Positions 1-9,660 of a stretch of DNA of 64,000 bases are shown here, piece by piece (positions within the stretch are counted from its first letter, which is position 1; each line of letters begins with the position of its first letter). A model generated the notes under the pieces. The model was given only the letters and a program-made list of their open reading frames with translations. It searched no databases and was not told the origin of the DNA. The translations under genes were made by a program, and so were the position numbers. The stretch is from positions 1,488,001 through 1,552,000 of the forward strand of contig NC_011126.1 of NCBI RefSeq assembly GCF_000020785.1, written 5' to 3'. Source of the stretch: Hydrogenobaculum sp. Y04AAS1 (GTDB lineage: Bacteria; Aquificota; Aquificia; Aquificales; Aquificaceae).

Positions 1-800
<800 letters not shown>

Positions 801-813
801 AATTAACATTTGT

Positions 814-831
814 ATATGTATAAGTTCAGAT
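814..831 (+). repeat. Short repeated segment shared with accessory islands
   Basis: The 13-mer ATATGTATAAGTT at 814-826 recurs at 9632-9644 and, inverted, at 35583-35595. The overlapping 12-mer ATAAGTTCAGAT (820-831) recurs at 30175-30186. The first three sites border the rmlA remnant or the hairpin-repeat regions. Confidence 0.5.
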
Positions 832-858
832 ATGCTATAATAAATAAGCATGGTAAAT

Positions 859-1014
859 ATGAAAGCTGTTATCCTGGCAGGGGGTTCTGGTACAAGACTA
901 TACCACACTACAGAAGTGTTAAACAAGCATCTTTTGCCTATATACAACAAACCTATGATATATTATCCGCTGTCGTTGGTGATGATTCTTGGTATAAATC
1001 TTGAAGATGCATAG
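859..1014 (+). pseudogene. rmlA-like nucleotidyltransferase remnant (N-terminal 51 codons)
   Basis: Frame 859-1014 begins [15 protein letters not shown] and continues with [15 protein letters not shown], the nucleotide-binding signature and following segment of glucose-1-phosphate thymidylyltransferase (RmlA, normally about 290 aa). It stops after 51 codons with TAG, and the next gene starts 47 nt later, so only the first sixth remains. The overlapping longer frame at 810-1004 has no recognisable content. RmlA makes dTDP-glucose for dTDP-rhamnose, which fits the rhamnosyltransferase-like gene downstream. I infer a gene cut by deletion or rearrangement; a full copy may exist elsewhere. A TATAAT at 836-841 may still drive transcription. 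Confidence 0.8.
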
Positions 1015-1060
1015 ATTAATTTTGTGTATTAATTTTATAAGCTTTTAATTAGGAATGTAT

Positions 1061-3301
1061 ATGAAGAGAACTTGTTTAATGATTTTAGGGATGCATAGAA
1101 GTGGAACATCAGCTGTAGGTGGTGTTTTGCAAAATCTCGGTGTCTCGATGGGGAGAGAATTATTGCAACCAGCTTTTGATAACCCTAAAGGATTTTTTGA
1201 AAATGAAAATATTGTATTTTACAACGAATCTAAACTTCTTCCATATTTTAAAAGTTCTTGGCACAAGTTAGAGCCTTTAGATATAGAAAAAAGATTATCA
1301 AATATTCCCAAAGATTTAATAGAAGAAGCATCAAGAATTATAGAAGAAGATTATAAAAATCTTGATATTTTTGGCATTAAAGATCCAAGAATGTGCATAT
1401 TAATGCCATTTTGGGAGAAGATCCTTAACGATTTAAATATAGAAATTAAGTGTATTTTGCCATACAGAAATCCCTTTGAGGTTGCAAATTCTCTAAAAGT
1501 AAGGGATGGTTTCCAGACAGAAAAAGGCTTGTTGCTTTGGGCAAAGCATGTTCTATATGCTGAATATTATAGCCGAAATTATAAGCGAGTATTTATTGGC
1601 TACGATAATCTTTTAAATAATAGCTTTGAGACAATAGAATTAATCGAAAAAGTTCTTGATATTCGTTTTCCAACTCCTTTTGAAAAGGTAAAGGATACTA
1701 TTAATGATTTCTTGGAAAAGAAATTAAAGCATCAAAACTTACAACTACCTGATTCACATGATGTTTTATCAGAATTTATTGTAAAAATAGCTAAACTATA
1801 TGAATATTTAATTGTTAATAAATCAAACTGTACAGATGAGATTTTGTGCGAATTTAATATTTTAAGAGAGGAGTATAGAACTCAAGTTTCTAATTACCGT
1901 GCGGTTTCAAATCTTGGAAACGCAGAAGAAAATAAATTATTTGTAGTAAAAAGCGACAAGAAGTATTTTGCAACCGCAGATGATATACACCCAGAGATAG
2001 AAAACAACTCTCTTTCTTACATTGTCAAAGCTATAACCGATAACTCTACGGTGCTTGATGTAGGTTGTTCGTATGGTTATTTGGGCGAGTGGTTGAATAA
2101 GAATAAGAATTGTCAAGTGTATGGAATAGACATAGATGCAGATGCCATAAGCTACGTTAAAGATAGAGGATATTATAAAGATGTATTTCTCTTAGATCTT
2201 GACTATCTACAGAATACGAAAGATGAATATGAAAGATTTTTACAATTAAAAGAAATGTTTGATTTCATAATATGTGGAAATGTATTAGAGCATCTAAAAA
2301 ATCCTACGAATGCATTAGATTTTATAACTTCAAAGCTTAAATTTGGTGGGCAGGTTTTAGTTAGCGTACCGAATATTGCTCATATGGATATTATTCTAAA
2401 CTTATTGCAAGGTAGGTTTAATTACTCTGAATTTGGTATTTTAGATAATACACATTTGAGATTTTTTACAAAAAGATCATTTTTAGAGTGGATAAAGAAT
2501 GCTAACGAGTTTTACAAAGAGAAAGGATTTAAATTTGATGTTAAATATTTAGGTGGCACTACTTATATTTCAGAATTTTTAGAAGATATAAAAGTAAAAT
2601 ATTCTAATTTATATAATATGATTTTGAGTGGCAATCATGATCTTGAAATTCTTCAGCATATATTTGTGCTAACCAAGATAAATGGCTTAGCTAATACTTA
2701 TAATTTAAATGATTTGATAGAATCAACAGAATATCCTGATATTTTTAAAATTATCTCCTCCAAAATAGAATCTTTAGAAAATGAAGTTATATCTAAGGAT
2801 GCTATTATCAACGATCTAAATAACGAACTTGCTAATAAAAACTCAACTATCCAAGAGCTAAACTCCAAAATAGAATCTTTAGAAAATGAAGTTATATCTA
2901 AGGATGCTATTATCAACGATCTAAATAACGAACTTGCTAATAAAAACTCAACTATCCAAGAGCTAAACTCCAAAATAGAATCTTTAGAAAATGAAGTTAT
3001 ATCTAAGGATGCTATTATCAACGATCTAAATAACGAACTTGCTAATAAAAACTCAACTATCCAAGAGCTAAACTCCAAAATAGAATCTTTAGAAAATGAA
3101 GTTATATCTAAGGATGCTATTATCAACGATCTAAATAACGAACTTGCTAATAAAAACTCAACTATCCAAGAGCTAAACTCCAAAATAGAATCTTTAGAAA
3201 ATGAAGTTATATCAATTTTGCTTAGCAAAAGCTGGCGTTATACAAGACCTCTAAGAAAAATAGCAAATAGATTTCGCAACTTAAAGAGGAGGTTTGGCTA
3301 A
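1061..3301 (+). CDS. Sulfotransferase / methyltransferase / coiled-coil fusion protein
   Basis: A three-part protein of 746 aa. Residues 1-230 resemble a sulfotransferase: P-loop GMHRSGTS near residues 10-17, then a phosphosulfate-binding-like region around KDPRMCIL and YRNPFEV. From about residue 330 there is a class I SAM methyltransferase with VLDVGCSYGYLGEW and later FIICGNVLEHL and LRFFTKRS, typical of the Methyltransf_23 type. Residues ~567-717 are four exact 35-residue coiled-coil repeats plus a partial fifth. The tail LLSKSWRYTRPLRK is common at the ends of surface-glycan enzymes. ATG 1061 is preferred over 1055 because AGGA (1051-1054) then has a 6-nt spacing. It probably modifies a surface polysaccharide with neighbouring glycosyltransferases; the substrate is unknown. 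Confidence 0.8.
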   Translation: MKRTCLMILGMHRSGTSAVGGVLQNLGVSMGRELLQPAFDNPKGFFENENIVFYNESKLLPYFKSSWHKLEPLDIEKRLSNIPKDLIEEASRIIEEDYKNLDIFGIKDPRMCILMPFWEKILNDLNIEIKCILPYRNPFEVANSLKVRDGFQTEKGLLLWAKHVLYAEYYSRNYKRVFIGYDNLLNNSFETIELIEKVLDIRFPTPFEKVKDTINDFLEKKLKHQNLQLPDSHDVLSEFIVKIAKLYEYLIVNKSNCTDEILCEFNILREEYRTQVSNYRAVSNLGNAEENKLFVVKSDKKYFATADDIHPEIENNSLSYIVKAITDNSTVLDVGCSYGYLGEWLNKNKNCQVYGIDIDADAISYVKDRGYYKDVFLLDLDYLQNTKDEYERFLQLKEMFDFIICGNVLEHLKNPTNALDFITSKLKFGGQVLVSVPNIAHMDIILNLLQGRFNYSEFGILDNTHLRFFTKRSFLEWIKNANEFYKEKGFKFDVKYLGGTTYISEFLEDIKVKYSNLYNMILSGNHDLEILQHIFVLTKINGLANTYNLNDLIESTEYPDIFKIISSKIESLENEVISKDAIINDLNNELANKNSTIQELNSKIESLENEVISKDAIINDLNNELANKNSTIQELNSKIESLENEVISKDAIINDLNNELANKNSTIQELNSKIESLENEVISKDAIINDLNNELANKNSTIQELNSKIESLENEVISILLSKSWRYTRPLRKIANRFRNLKRRFG
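2761..3213 (+). repeat. 105-bp perfect tandem repeats inside a coding region
   Basis: Four full 105-bp units start at 2761, 2866, 2971 and 3076, and a partial fifth at 3181 is identical up to 3213. The units look identical at DNA level, so the array is recent or kept homogeneous. Each encodes 35 residues in the heptad-like pattern IESLENEVISKDAIINDLNN and following, so copy-number change keeps frame and alters coiled-coil length by a fixed step. Confidence 0.95.
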
Positions 3302-5546
3302 CTTTATGTGGAAGTTGTTGAAATATAATATTTATCTACAAAGATATATTATTAAAAAAAGTGGCTTGTTTGACGAAAGATACTATCTTAAATCCTATCC
3401 AGATATAAGGTTAGGAGATATAGATCCAATAATACATTATATAAAGCATGGTGCAAGAGAAGGAAGAAATCCAAACCCATTTTTTGACACAACTTTTTAC
3501 TTAAACAGGTATGAAGATGTTGCTAAAAGCAGAATAAACCCTCTTTTACACTATATCTTGTATGGCGCAAAAGAAGGAAGATGGGCAGGGCCTAATTTTA
3601 ACTCTGGATTTTATTTGCTTAGCAATCCAGATGTCAAAAAAGCAGGACTAAATCCACTTTTACACTACATTTTACATGGGCAATATGAAGGAAGAAAAGC
3701 GAAGATAGAGACAGATAGAGAGCTAAAGTTGTATAATTATAGGAAGTTGTCTAGCTTATTTTTGTTTATTAATAAATCAAATATCAAAAAAAGTATGGAT
3801 TATATAAGAAAATACGGTTTTAGGGTTTTTATAAATAAAGCAAGTACTAAACTAAACTCGGTTTATCAATATGAGGTTTGGATTAAGATAAATGAGCCGA
3901 CAGAGGAAGAGTTAACTGCTCAGAAAAATATAAAATTTAAGTATGAGCCGAAAATAAGTATAGTGGTACCAGTATGGAATACGCCAAAAAAATTTTTAAT
4001 TGATATGATAGAATCTGTCTTAAATCAAACGTATTCAAATTGGGAACTTTGCATTGTTGATGGCAACAGCAAAGAAAAACATGTTAAAGAGACTTTAGAA
4101 CACTATACTCTTAAAGATAAAAGAATAAAAGTAAAATATCTAAAAGAGAACAAAGGGATAGCTGGAAATTCAAATGAAGCAATTGCTTTAGCTACTGGCG
4201 AGTATATAGCTTTTTTAGATCACGATGATGTCTTGGCTCCTTTTGCTTTGTACGAAGTGGTAAGAGCCATAAACGAAAATGAAGATGTTGATTTTATATA
4301 TTCAGATGAGGACAAGATAACAGAAGATGGACTTAAGAGATTTGATCCATTTTTCAAACCGGACTTTAGCCCAGATACACTTAGAAGCTACAACTACATA
4401 ACACATCTTTCGGTAGTAAAGAAAGAGCTTTTAAATGAAGTGGGGTGGTTTAGAGAAGGATATGATGGCTCTCAGGATTATGACTTGATACTTAGATGCA
4501 CAGAAAAAGCAAAAAAAATAGTTCATATCCCAAAGATTTTGTATAATTGGAGAATCAATGATAATTCCGTAGCTCAGGACCCTAAAAACAAAATGTATGC
4601 TTACGATGCTGCTAAAAAAGCTTTACAAGATCACTTAGACAGAGTGGGATTAAAAGGAAAAGTTAGAGACGGTGTATTTCTTGGTTCATATAAAATAGAC
4701 TATGATATAAGCTATCATCATAAAGTGTCTATCATAATACCAAACAAAGATCATAAAGAGGATTTGGAGAAATGTATTACATCTATTATAAACAAATCCA
4801 CTTATAAAAATTACGAAATAATAATTGTTGAAAACAACAGTAAAGAAAAAAAGACTTTTGAATACTACAAATATTTACAGAATAAATATAATAATATTGT
4901 ATTACTAGAGTGGAAAGATAAATTTAACTATTCAGCTGTGAATAACTTTGCATCTAAATATGCAAATGGTGATATATTACTATTTTTAAATAATGATACA
5001 GAAGTGATAAATGAAAATTGGATAGAAGAAATGCTTATGTATGCTCAAAGAAAGGATGTAGGTGCTGTAGGTGCAAAATTGTATTATCCTGATGACACTA
5101 TTCAGCACGGAGGTGTTATATTGGGTATAGGTGGAAAGGTAGGGCATTCTCATAGGTTTTTCCCAAGAGTTTCTTATGGAAATGTTGGAAGGTTGGTTGT
5201 TGTACAAAACTTATCTGCAGTAACTGGAGCATGCTTAATGATGCGGAAAGATATATTTAACGAAGTTGAGGGCTTTGATGAAAGATATCCTTTGGCATTA
5301 AGTGATATAGATATTTGTTTAAAAGTAAGAGAAAAAGGATATCTAGTTGTTTGGACACCCTATGCTGAACTTTATCATTATGAGTCTAAATCTCGTGGTT
5401 ATGAAGATACACCTGAAAAACAAGAGAGATTTAAAAAAGAAATTGAGCTTTTTAAAAAGAAGTGGGGACATATTTTAGAAAAGGGTGATCCTTACTACAA
5501 TCCAAATCTTACTTTGGATAGAGAAGATTTTTCTATTAAAATATAG
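3294..5546 (+). CDS. Two-domain GT2 glycosyltransferase with N-terminal repeats
   Basis: Residues ~20-130 hold three copies of a ~45-residue motif ending NPLLHYILxGxxEGR, often found in front of bacterial glycosyltransferases. Two GT2 (GT-A fold) domains follow: the first starts ISIVVPVWNTPKK near residue 219 with FLDHDDV as the metal/nucleotide motif, the second starts VSIIIPNKDHKED near residue 478 with LNNDTEV. Such tandem GT2 proteins usually extend O-antigen or other surface glycans in the cytoplasm. The start is uncertain: TTG 3294 overlaps the upstream stop but is 1 nt from AGAGGAGG (3285-3292), whereas ATG 3306 has a 13-nt spacing. It is translationally coupled to the sulfotransferase/methyltransferase gene. 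Sugar specificity cannot be read. Confidence 0.9.
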   Translation: MANFMWKLLKYNIYLQRYIIKKSGLFDERYYLKSYPDIRLGDIDPIIHYIKHGAREGRNPNPFFDTTFYLNRYEDVAKSRINPLLHYILYGAKEGRWAGPNFNSGFYLLSNPDVKKAGLNPLLHYILHGQYEGRKAKIETDRELKLYNYRKLSSLFLFINKSNIKKSMDYIRKYGFRVFINKASTKLNSVYQYEVWIKINEPTEEELTAQKNIKFKYEPKISIVVPVWNTPKKFLIDMIESVLNQTYSNWELCIVDGNSKEKHVKETLEHYTLKDKRIKVKYLKENKGIAGNSNEAIALATGEYIAFLDHDDVLAPFALYEVVRAINENEDVDFIYSDEDKITEDGLKRFDPFFKPDFSPDTLRSYNYITHLSVVKKELLNEVGWFREGYDGSQDYDLILRCTEKAKKIVHIPKILYNWRINDNSVAQDPKNKMYAYDAAKKALQDHLDRVGLKGKVRDGVFLGSYKIDYDISYHHKVSIIIPNKDHKEDLEKCITSIINKSTYKNYEIIIVENNSKEKKTFEYYKYLQNKYNNIVLLEWKDKFNYSAVNNFASKYANGDILLFLNNDTEVINENWIEEMLMYAQRKDVGAVGAKLYYPDDTIQHGGVILGIGGKVGHSHRFFPRVSYGNVGRLVVVQNLSAVTGACLMMRKDIFNEVEGFDERYPLALSDIDICLKVREKGYLVVWTPYAELYHYESKSRGYEDTPEKQERFKKEIELFKKKWGHILEKGDPYYNPNLTLDREDFSIKI

Positions 5547-5549
5547 ATT

Positions 5550-6497
5550 GTGGATATTGACATACTGCTATCTACCTATAACGGAGAGCAATATTTAAGA
5601 AATCAGATTGAATCTATAATAAATCAAACCTATAAAAACTGGAGACTTTTGATAAGAGATGATGGATCTCAGGATAAAACCATTGAGATTTTAGAGTATT
5701 ATTTAAGAAAGCACAAAGATAAGATAGTGCTTATAGAAGACGGGCAAAAGCATCTTGGGGCTTCTAAAAGTTTTTTTAGGCTTTTAGGATACTCAGATGC
5801 CAAATATATTATGTTTTGCGATCAGGACGATGTTTGGCTTCCTTATAAGATAGAAGAAACCTACAACAAGATGAAAGAGCTTGAAAAAAAACACAATGAT
5901 AAACCTTTGCTTGTTTATAGTGATCTAAAAGTAGTGGATAAAGATTTAAACCTTATAGCTCCTTCTTTTTGGAAATATCAGCACATAGACCCAAAAAGAA
6001 ACAAACTAAACCATCTTTTGGTTCAAAATGTTATAACTGGCTGTACTATGATGATAAACGATAAACTTAAAGATACGCTTATAACTATGCCAGATGATGA
6101 GATTATGCACGATTGGTGGCTTGGGCTTGTTGGAGCGTCGTTTGGAGAGCTTGATTTTATAAAAGAACCACTTGTTCTTTATAGACAACATGGTAAAAAC
6201 GACACAGGTGCTCAAAAATACGGGCTTATGGTGTACTTAATACTAAGAGGTGATCTATCAAAATTCTTTTCATCAAACAAAAGGTTAATAAAGCAGGCTA
6301 AAAATTTTTATAAGATATACTATAATCTTCTTGATAAAAGCCAAAAGGACATCGTTTACAACTTTATGAGTCTGTGTGAAAAAAATCCTTCAAATAGGCT
6401 TATTACAATGATAAAATGTAGATATTTTAAATATGGGTTTTTAAAAAACATAGGCTTTATAATCTCATGCCTACTTATGCCAAAAGAAGACTTATGA
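5550..6497 (+). CDS. GT2 family glycosyltransferase
   Basis: A 315-aa protein with a single GT-A domain: ILLSTYNGEQYLRNQIESI at the N-terminus, IRDDGSQD for nucleotide-sugar binding, CDQDDVW as the DXD-type motif near residue 90, and HDWWLGL further on. The pattern is that of rhamnosyl/glucosyl transferases of O-antigen clusters. The start is GTG 5550, only 3 nt after the previous stop, so it is probably coupled. It ends in an ATGA overlap with the next glycosyltransferase. Specificity is unknown. Confidence 0.88.
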   Translation: MDIDILLSTYNGEQYLRNQIESIINQTYKNWRLLIRDDGSQDKTIEILEYYLRKHKDKIVLIEDGQKHLGASKSFFRLLGYSDAKYIMFCDQDDVWLPYKIEETYNKMKELEKKHNDKPLLVYSDLKVVDKDLNLIAPSFWKYQHIDPKRNKLNHLLVQNVITGCTMMINDKLKDTLITMPDDEIMHDWWLGLVGASFGELDFIKEPLVLYRQHGKNDTGAQKYGLMVYLILRGDLSKFFSSNKRLIKQAKNFYKIYYNLLDKSQKDIVYNFMSLCEKNPSNRLITMIKCRYFKYGFLKNIGFIISCLLMPKEDL

Positions 6498-7411
6498 AAA
6501 TATCTATCATCATACCAACTTATAACGCAGAAAACTATCTACCGAGTTTATTAGAAAAGCTAAAAAACCAAACGGTAAAAGATGCTGAAATTATTGTTAT
6601 AGATTCGTCTTCCAAAGATAAAACCATTGACATTGCAAAAAAATATACAGATAAAATCATCGTCATACCAAAAGAAGAATTTGATCACGGAGGCACGAGA
6701 ACAAAAGCCGCCAAGCTTTCAAGTGGAGATATAGTAGTATTTCTTACCCAAGATGCACTGCCTTACGATGAATATAGTATAGAAAATATTGTAAAGGTTT
6801 TTGAGAAAGATAAATCAATAGGAGGAGCTTACGGAAAACAAGTAAGCTACGAAAAAACGCATCTATTTGGAAAGCACTTAAGGGAGTTTAACTACCAGGA
6901 TGAAGCTTATATAAGAAGCATAGAAGATACACCTTTGTATGGTATAAAAACAGCTTTTTTATCAAATAGTTTTAGCGCTTATAGGAAAAAAGCACTACAA
7001 GAAATAGGATGGTTTAAAGATAATCTTATACTTGGAGAAGATACATACGCTGGGACAAAGCTACTTTTAAAAGGTTATAAGATAGCATATGTCCCGCAGG
7101 CGAAAGTTTATCACTCTCATAGTTATTCTGTATTTGAAGAGTTTAAAAGGTATTTTGATATAGGAGTTTTCCACAAAAAAGAGCACTGGATAATAGAACT
7201 TTTTGGAAAAGCAGAAGGAGAAGGTATAAGATATATAAAATCTGAACTTAAATATATATTAAATCACAGAGCTTATCATCTGATACCAGAGTGGTTTGTA
7301 AGAAATGCTATGAAGTATATAGGCTATAAGCTTGGACAAAACTACGATAAACTACCAAAATGGCTTGTTAAAAAACTAAGCATGCATCAATCTTGGTGGG
7401 ATAAATGTTAG
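6494..7411 (+). CDS. GT2 glycosyltransferase, rhamnosyltransferase-like
   Basis: A 305-aa GT-A protein beginning MKISIIIPTYNAENYL. The segment FDHGGTRTKAA followed by FLTQDALP is characteristic of rhamnosyltransferase-type GT2 enzymes, with QDA in the metal-binding position. The start is the ATG at 6494, in an ATGA overlap with the upstream stop; the in-frame ATG at 6467 lies inside the previous gene and lacks a family match. It is the last gene of the 1-7.4 kb surface-glycan cluster and ends just before a convergent tRNA gene. The rmlA remnant upstream is consistent with a rhamnose-containing glycan, but the donor is inferred. Confidence 0.88.
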   Translation: MKISIIIPTYNAENYLPSLLEKLKNQTVKDAEIIVIDSSSKDKTIDIAKKYTDKIIVIPKEEFDHGGTRTKAAKLSSGDIVVFLTQDALPYDEYSIENIVKVFEKDKSIGGAYGKQVSYEKTHLFGKHLREFNYQDEAYIRSIEDTPLYGIKTAFLSNSFSAYRKKALQEIGWFKDNLILGEDTYAGTKLLLKGYKIAYVPQAKVYHSHSYSVFEEFKRYFDIGVFHKKEHWIIELFGKAEGEGIRYIKSELKYILNHRAYHLIPEWFVRNAMKYIGYKLGQNYDKLPKWLVKKLSMHQSWWDKC

Positions 7412-7414
7412 ACA

Positions 7415-7487
7415 TGGGTTGCGGGGGGATCGAACCCCCGACCTACGGATTAAGAGTCCGTTGCTCTACCGACTGAGCTAGCAACCC
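7415..7487 (-). tRNA. tRNA-Lys (anticodon CTT)
   Basis: Reading the minus strand, the acceptor GGGTTGC pairs with GCAACCC, followed by discriminator A. The D arm is GCTC...GAGC, the anticodon stem ACGGA/TCCGT has loop CTCTTAA giving anticodon CTT, and the T arm GGGGG/CCCCC encloses TTCGATC. There is no variable-arm insertion; total length is 73 nt. CCA is not encoded (the next bases are TGT), so it must be added by nucleotidyltransferase. Confidence 0.97.
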
Positions 7488-7503
7488 TTATTATATAATT
7501 ATA

Positions 7504-7980
7504 TCACTTTTCACAGTAAAGCTCTATTATCTTTTGAATAATCTTAGATGTGGATGTATCGTAATCAAATTTTATTGTATTTACACTACCTCCGTTTGAA
7601 AGTACTATATCTGCTCCTACTATGTTTTCTATGTTCCAATCTGCTCCTTTTATAAGCACATCTGGTTTTATGGCTTTTATAAGATTATAAGGTGTGTCTT
7701 CTTCAAAGATAACAACCATATCAACAGGTTTTAACTGGCTAAGCACATACGCCCTTTGTTCTTGGGGTACTATGGGTCTTTTATCTCCTTTTATACGTTT
7801 TATAGAGTTATCGGAATTTAGCCCTACTATCAATATATCTCCGTAGGTTTTGGCTATGTTTAAGTACTTTACATGCCCAGCATGGATTATATCAAAGCAT
7901 CCATTTGTAAAAACTATTTTCTTATTTTGAGATTTATAATCCTCTATCCTTTTTACCGCCTCTTCCAATGTATAAATCAT
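7504..7980 (-). CDS. rfaE2: D-glycero-beta-D-manno-heptose 1-phosphate adenylyltransferase
   Basis: A 158-aa cytidylyltransferase-fold protein with TNGCFDIIHAGHVKYL (the HxGH nucleotide-binding motif) near residues 25-39 and GLNSDNSIKRIKG further on. The length matches the stand-alone C-terminal half of HldE, so the kinase half (RfaE1) must be elsewhere. It activates heptose-1-phosphate to ADP-heptose for the LPS inner core. A TATAAT (complement of 7989-7994) ends 8 nt before the ATG, suggesting a leaderless transcript. Confidence 0.92.
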   Translation of the reverse strand: MIYTLEEAVKRIEDYKSQNKKIVFTNGCFDIIHAGHVKYLNIAKTYGDILIVGLNSDNSIKRIKGDKRPIVPQEQRAYVLSQLKPVDMVVIFEEDTPYNLIKAIKPDVLIKGADWNIENIVGADIVLSNGGSVNTIKFDYDTSTSKIIQKIIELYCEK

Positions 7981-7997
7981 AAGAATTAATTATACAC

Positions 7998-8053
7998 TCT
8001 AAGTGGTTTTTTGATATAATGAAGTCTGTCACGTTTTATGTATTCACGATGTA
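7998..8053 (+). repeat. Left direct-repeat modules A and B of the PD-(D/E)XK island
   Basis: Module A (7998-8022, starting TCTAAGTGGTTTTTTGATAT) matches 10011-10035 at 23 of 25 positions. Module B (8022-8053, starting AAGTCTGTCACG) matches 9968-9999 at 27 of 32 and 35548-35579 at 29 of 32. All copies are in the same orientation. At the right end of the island the order is B then A, so the modules are permuted rather than forming one simple terminal repeat. Confidence 0.75.
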
Positions 8054-8083
8054 GCCAACTTAACCTTATAAAAAAGGCTGTGG

Positions 8084-8089
8084 TATAAT
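8084..8089 (+). promoter_or_regulatory. -10 box TATAAT, leaderless start
   Basis: TATAAT lies 6 nt before the ATG at 8096, with a weak -35 TTAACC at 8060-8065 (18-nt spacer). Transcription would start at or next to the start codon. Confidence 0.6.
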
Positions 8090-8095
8090 CACATT

Positions 8096-9625
8096 ATGAA
8101 GCTTTTACCAATAGGTATACAAACATTCGAGAAGATAAGAAATAGCAATTATTACTATGTAGATAAAACAATATTTGTTAAAAAATTAGAAAATGGTGGG
8201 TATTACTTTCTATCTCGCCCCAGAAGATTTGGCAAATCTCTTTTTCTTGACACACTAAAAGAAGCGTTTTCTGGTAACAAAGAATTATTTAAAGGGCTTT
8301 ATCTATATGATAATTGGGATTGGGATAAGAAATATCCTATTATAAAAATAAGCTTTGCAAGTGGAAATATAAGAACTTCAGATATTTTATTGGATCTAAT
8401 GACATCTCAAGTAAATAGGATATCAGAAAAAGAACAGATAAACTTAAAAGAAAAGCGTCCAAGCCAAATGTTTTTAGAACTCATCCAAAAACTATACGAA
8501 AAATACAATCAAAAAGTAGTAGTACTTATAGACGAATACGATAAACCGATATTAGATGCGATAGAGAATATAGAAGTAGCCAGGGAAAACAGAGAAATAT
8601 TGAAAGATTTTTATTCGGTGTTAAAAGATGCTGATCCTTATCTAAAACTTGTTTTTCTTACAGGGGTATCGAGGTTTTCAAAAGTAACAATCTTTAGTGG
8701 ATTAAATCAGCTTCAGGATATCACTTTAAATGAAGAGTTTTCTACAGTGTGCGGTTATACCCAATCTGAGCTTGAAAGTGTATTTGAAGACAGATTAAAG
8801 GATTTTGATAAAGAAAAGATAAAACAGTGGTATAACGGCTATAGTTGGCTTGGAGAGAGTGTTTACAATCCTTTTGATATACTGCTTTTGTTCTCAGAAA
8901 AAAGGTTTAGAGCCTTTTGGTTTGAAACAGGGACACCTACATTTCTTATTAAGATGTTTATGAAAAACAGATACTACATACCAGAGCTTGAGAACCTTGA
9001 AGTAGGAGACGAGATTCTATCAAACCTTGATGTGGATAATATAAGGATAGAAAATCTTTTGTTTCAATCTGGTTATCTTACAATAAAAGATTTTAAAGAA
9101 AAATACGGAATATACACATTGTCCTATCCAAACTTAGAAGTGAGAAAAAGCTTCAACAGTTATTTTCTAACCTATACAATAGAAGATATCTCAGCAAAAT
9201 ATAAAACTGATATAGGTCTAATAGAGGCTTTTGAGAATAAACAAGTAGAAAAACTAAAAGACATCTTACATAGATTTTTTGCAAGTATACCCCATGATTG
9301 GTACAGGAAAAACGATATAGACTCCTATGAGGGATTTTACGCATCTATCGTATATGCGCTTTTTAACGGAGCAGGGCTAAATGTAATAGCAGAAGACAAT
9401 ACAAATAAAGGCCAGATAGATCTTAGTGTCTTTAACCAAGACAGCGTTTATATCATAGAGTTTAAGGTAGTAGAAGACAAGGAAGAGGGCGTTGCTTTAA
9501 AACAGATAAAAGATAAAAGGTATTATGAAAAGTATATGGACAAATATAATGATATATACCTAATAGGGGTAGAGTTTAGTAAGAAAGATAAGAACATTGT
9601 GGGCTTTGAGTGGGAGAAGTACTGA
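8096..9625 (+). CDS. AAA-ATPase-like / PD-(D/E)XK nuclease fusion protein
   Basis: A 509-aa protein. The N-terminus has IGIQTFEKIR and YYVDKT, then an unusual P-loop PRRFGKSLF and Walker B VVVLIDEYDKPILDA, the hallmarks of the AAA-ATPase_like family (Pfam PF09820). The C-terminus has GQIDLSVFNQDSVYIIEFK, the D...ExK core of a PD-(D/E)XK domain (PDDEXK_9 type). These proteins occur in many paralogous copies in anaerobes and thermophiles; their function is not established, and roles in mobile elements or conflict systems are suspected. Direct repeats bound the gene (7998-8053 and 9968-10035) and the hairpin-repeat array follows it, so it is probably a mobile or selfish accessory gene. Confidence 0.88.
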   Translation: MKLLPIGIQTFEKIRNSNYYYVDKTIFVKKLENGGYYFLSRPRRFGKSLFLDTLKEAFSGNKELFKGLYLYDNWDWDKKYPIIKISFASGNIRTSDILLDLMTSQVNRISEKEQINLKEKRPSQMFLELIQKLYEKYNQKVVVLIDEYDKPILDAIENIEVARENREILKDFYSVLKDADPYLKLVFLTGVSRFSKVTIFSGLNQLQDITLNEEFSTVCGYTQSELESVFEDRLKDFDKEKIKQWYNGYSWLGESVYNPFDILLLFSEKRFRAFWFETGTPTFLIKMFMKNRYYIPELENLEVGDEILSNLDVDNIRIENLLFQSGYLTIKDFKEKYGIYTLSYPNLEVRKSFNSYFLTYTIEDISAKYKTDIGLIEAFENKQVEKLKDILHRFFASIPHDWYRKNDIDSYEGFYASIVYALFNGAGLNVIAEDNTNKGQIDLSVFNQDSVYIIEFKVVEDKEEGVALKQIKDKRYYEKYMDKYNDIYLIGVEFSKKDKNIVGFEWEKY

Positions 9626-9660
9626 GCTCATATATGTATAAGTTAAGATAGAATATGAAC

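Noticed and set aside
810-1004. 64-codon frame on the plus strand
   Set aside because: It overlaps the rmlA remnant in another frame; only the 859-1014 frame has a family signature.
2698-3228. 176-codon open frame on the minus strand
   Set aside because: It is the antisense of the 105-bp coding repeats; its apparent repeats mirror those of the real gene and it has no start signal.
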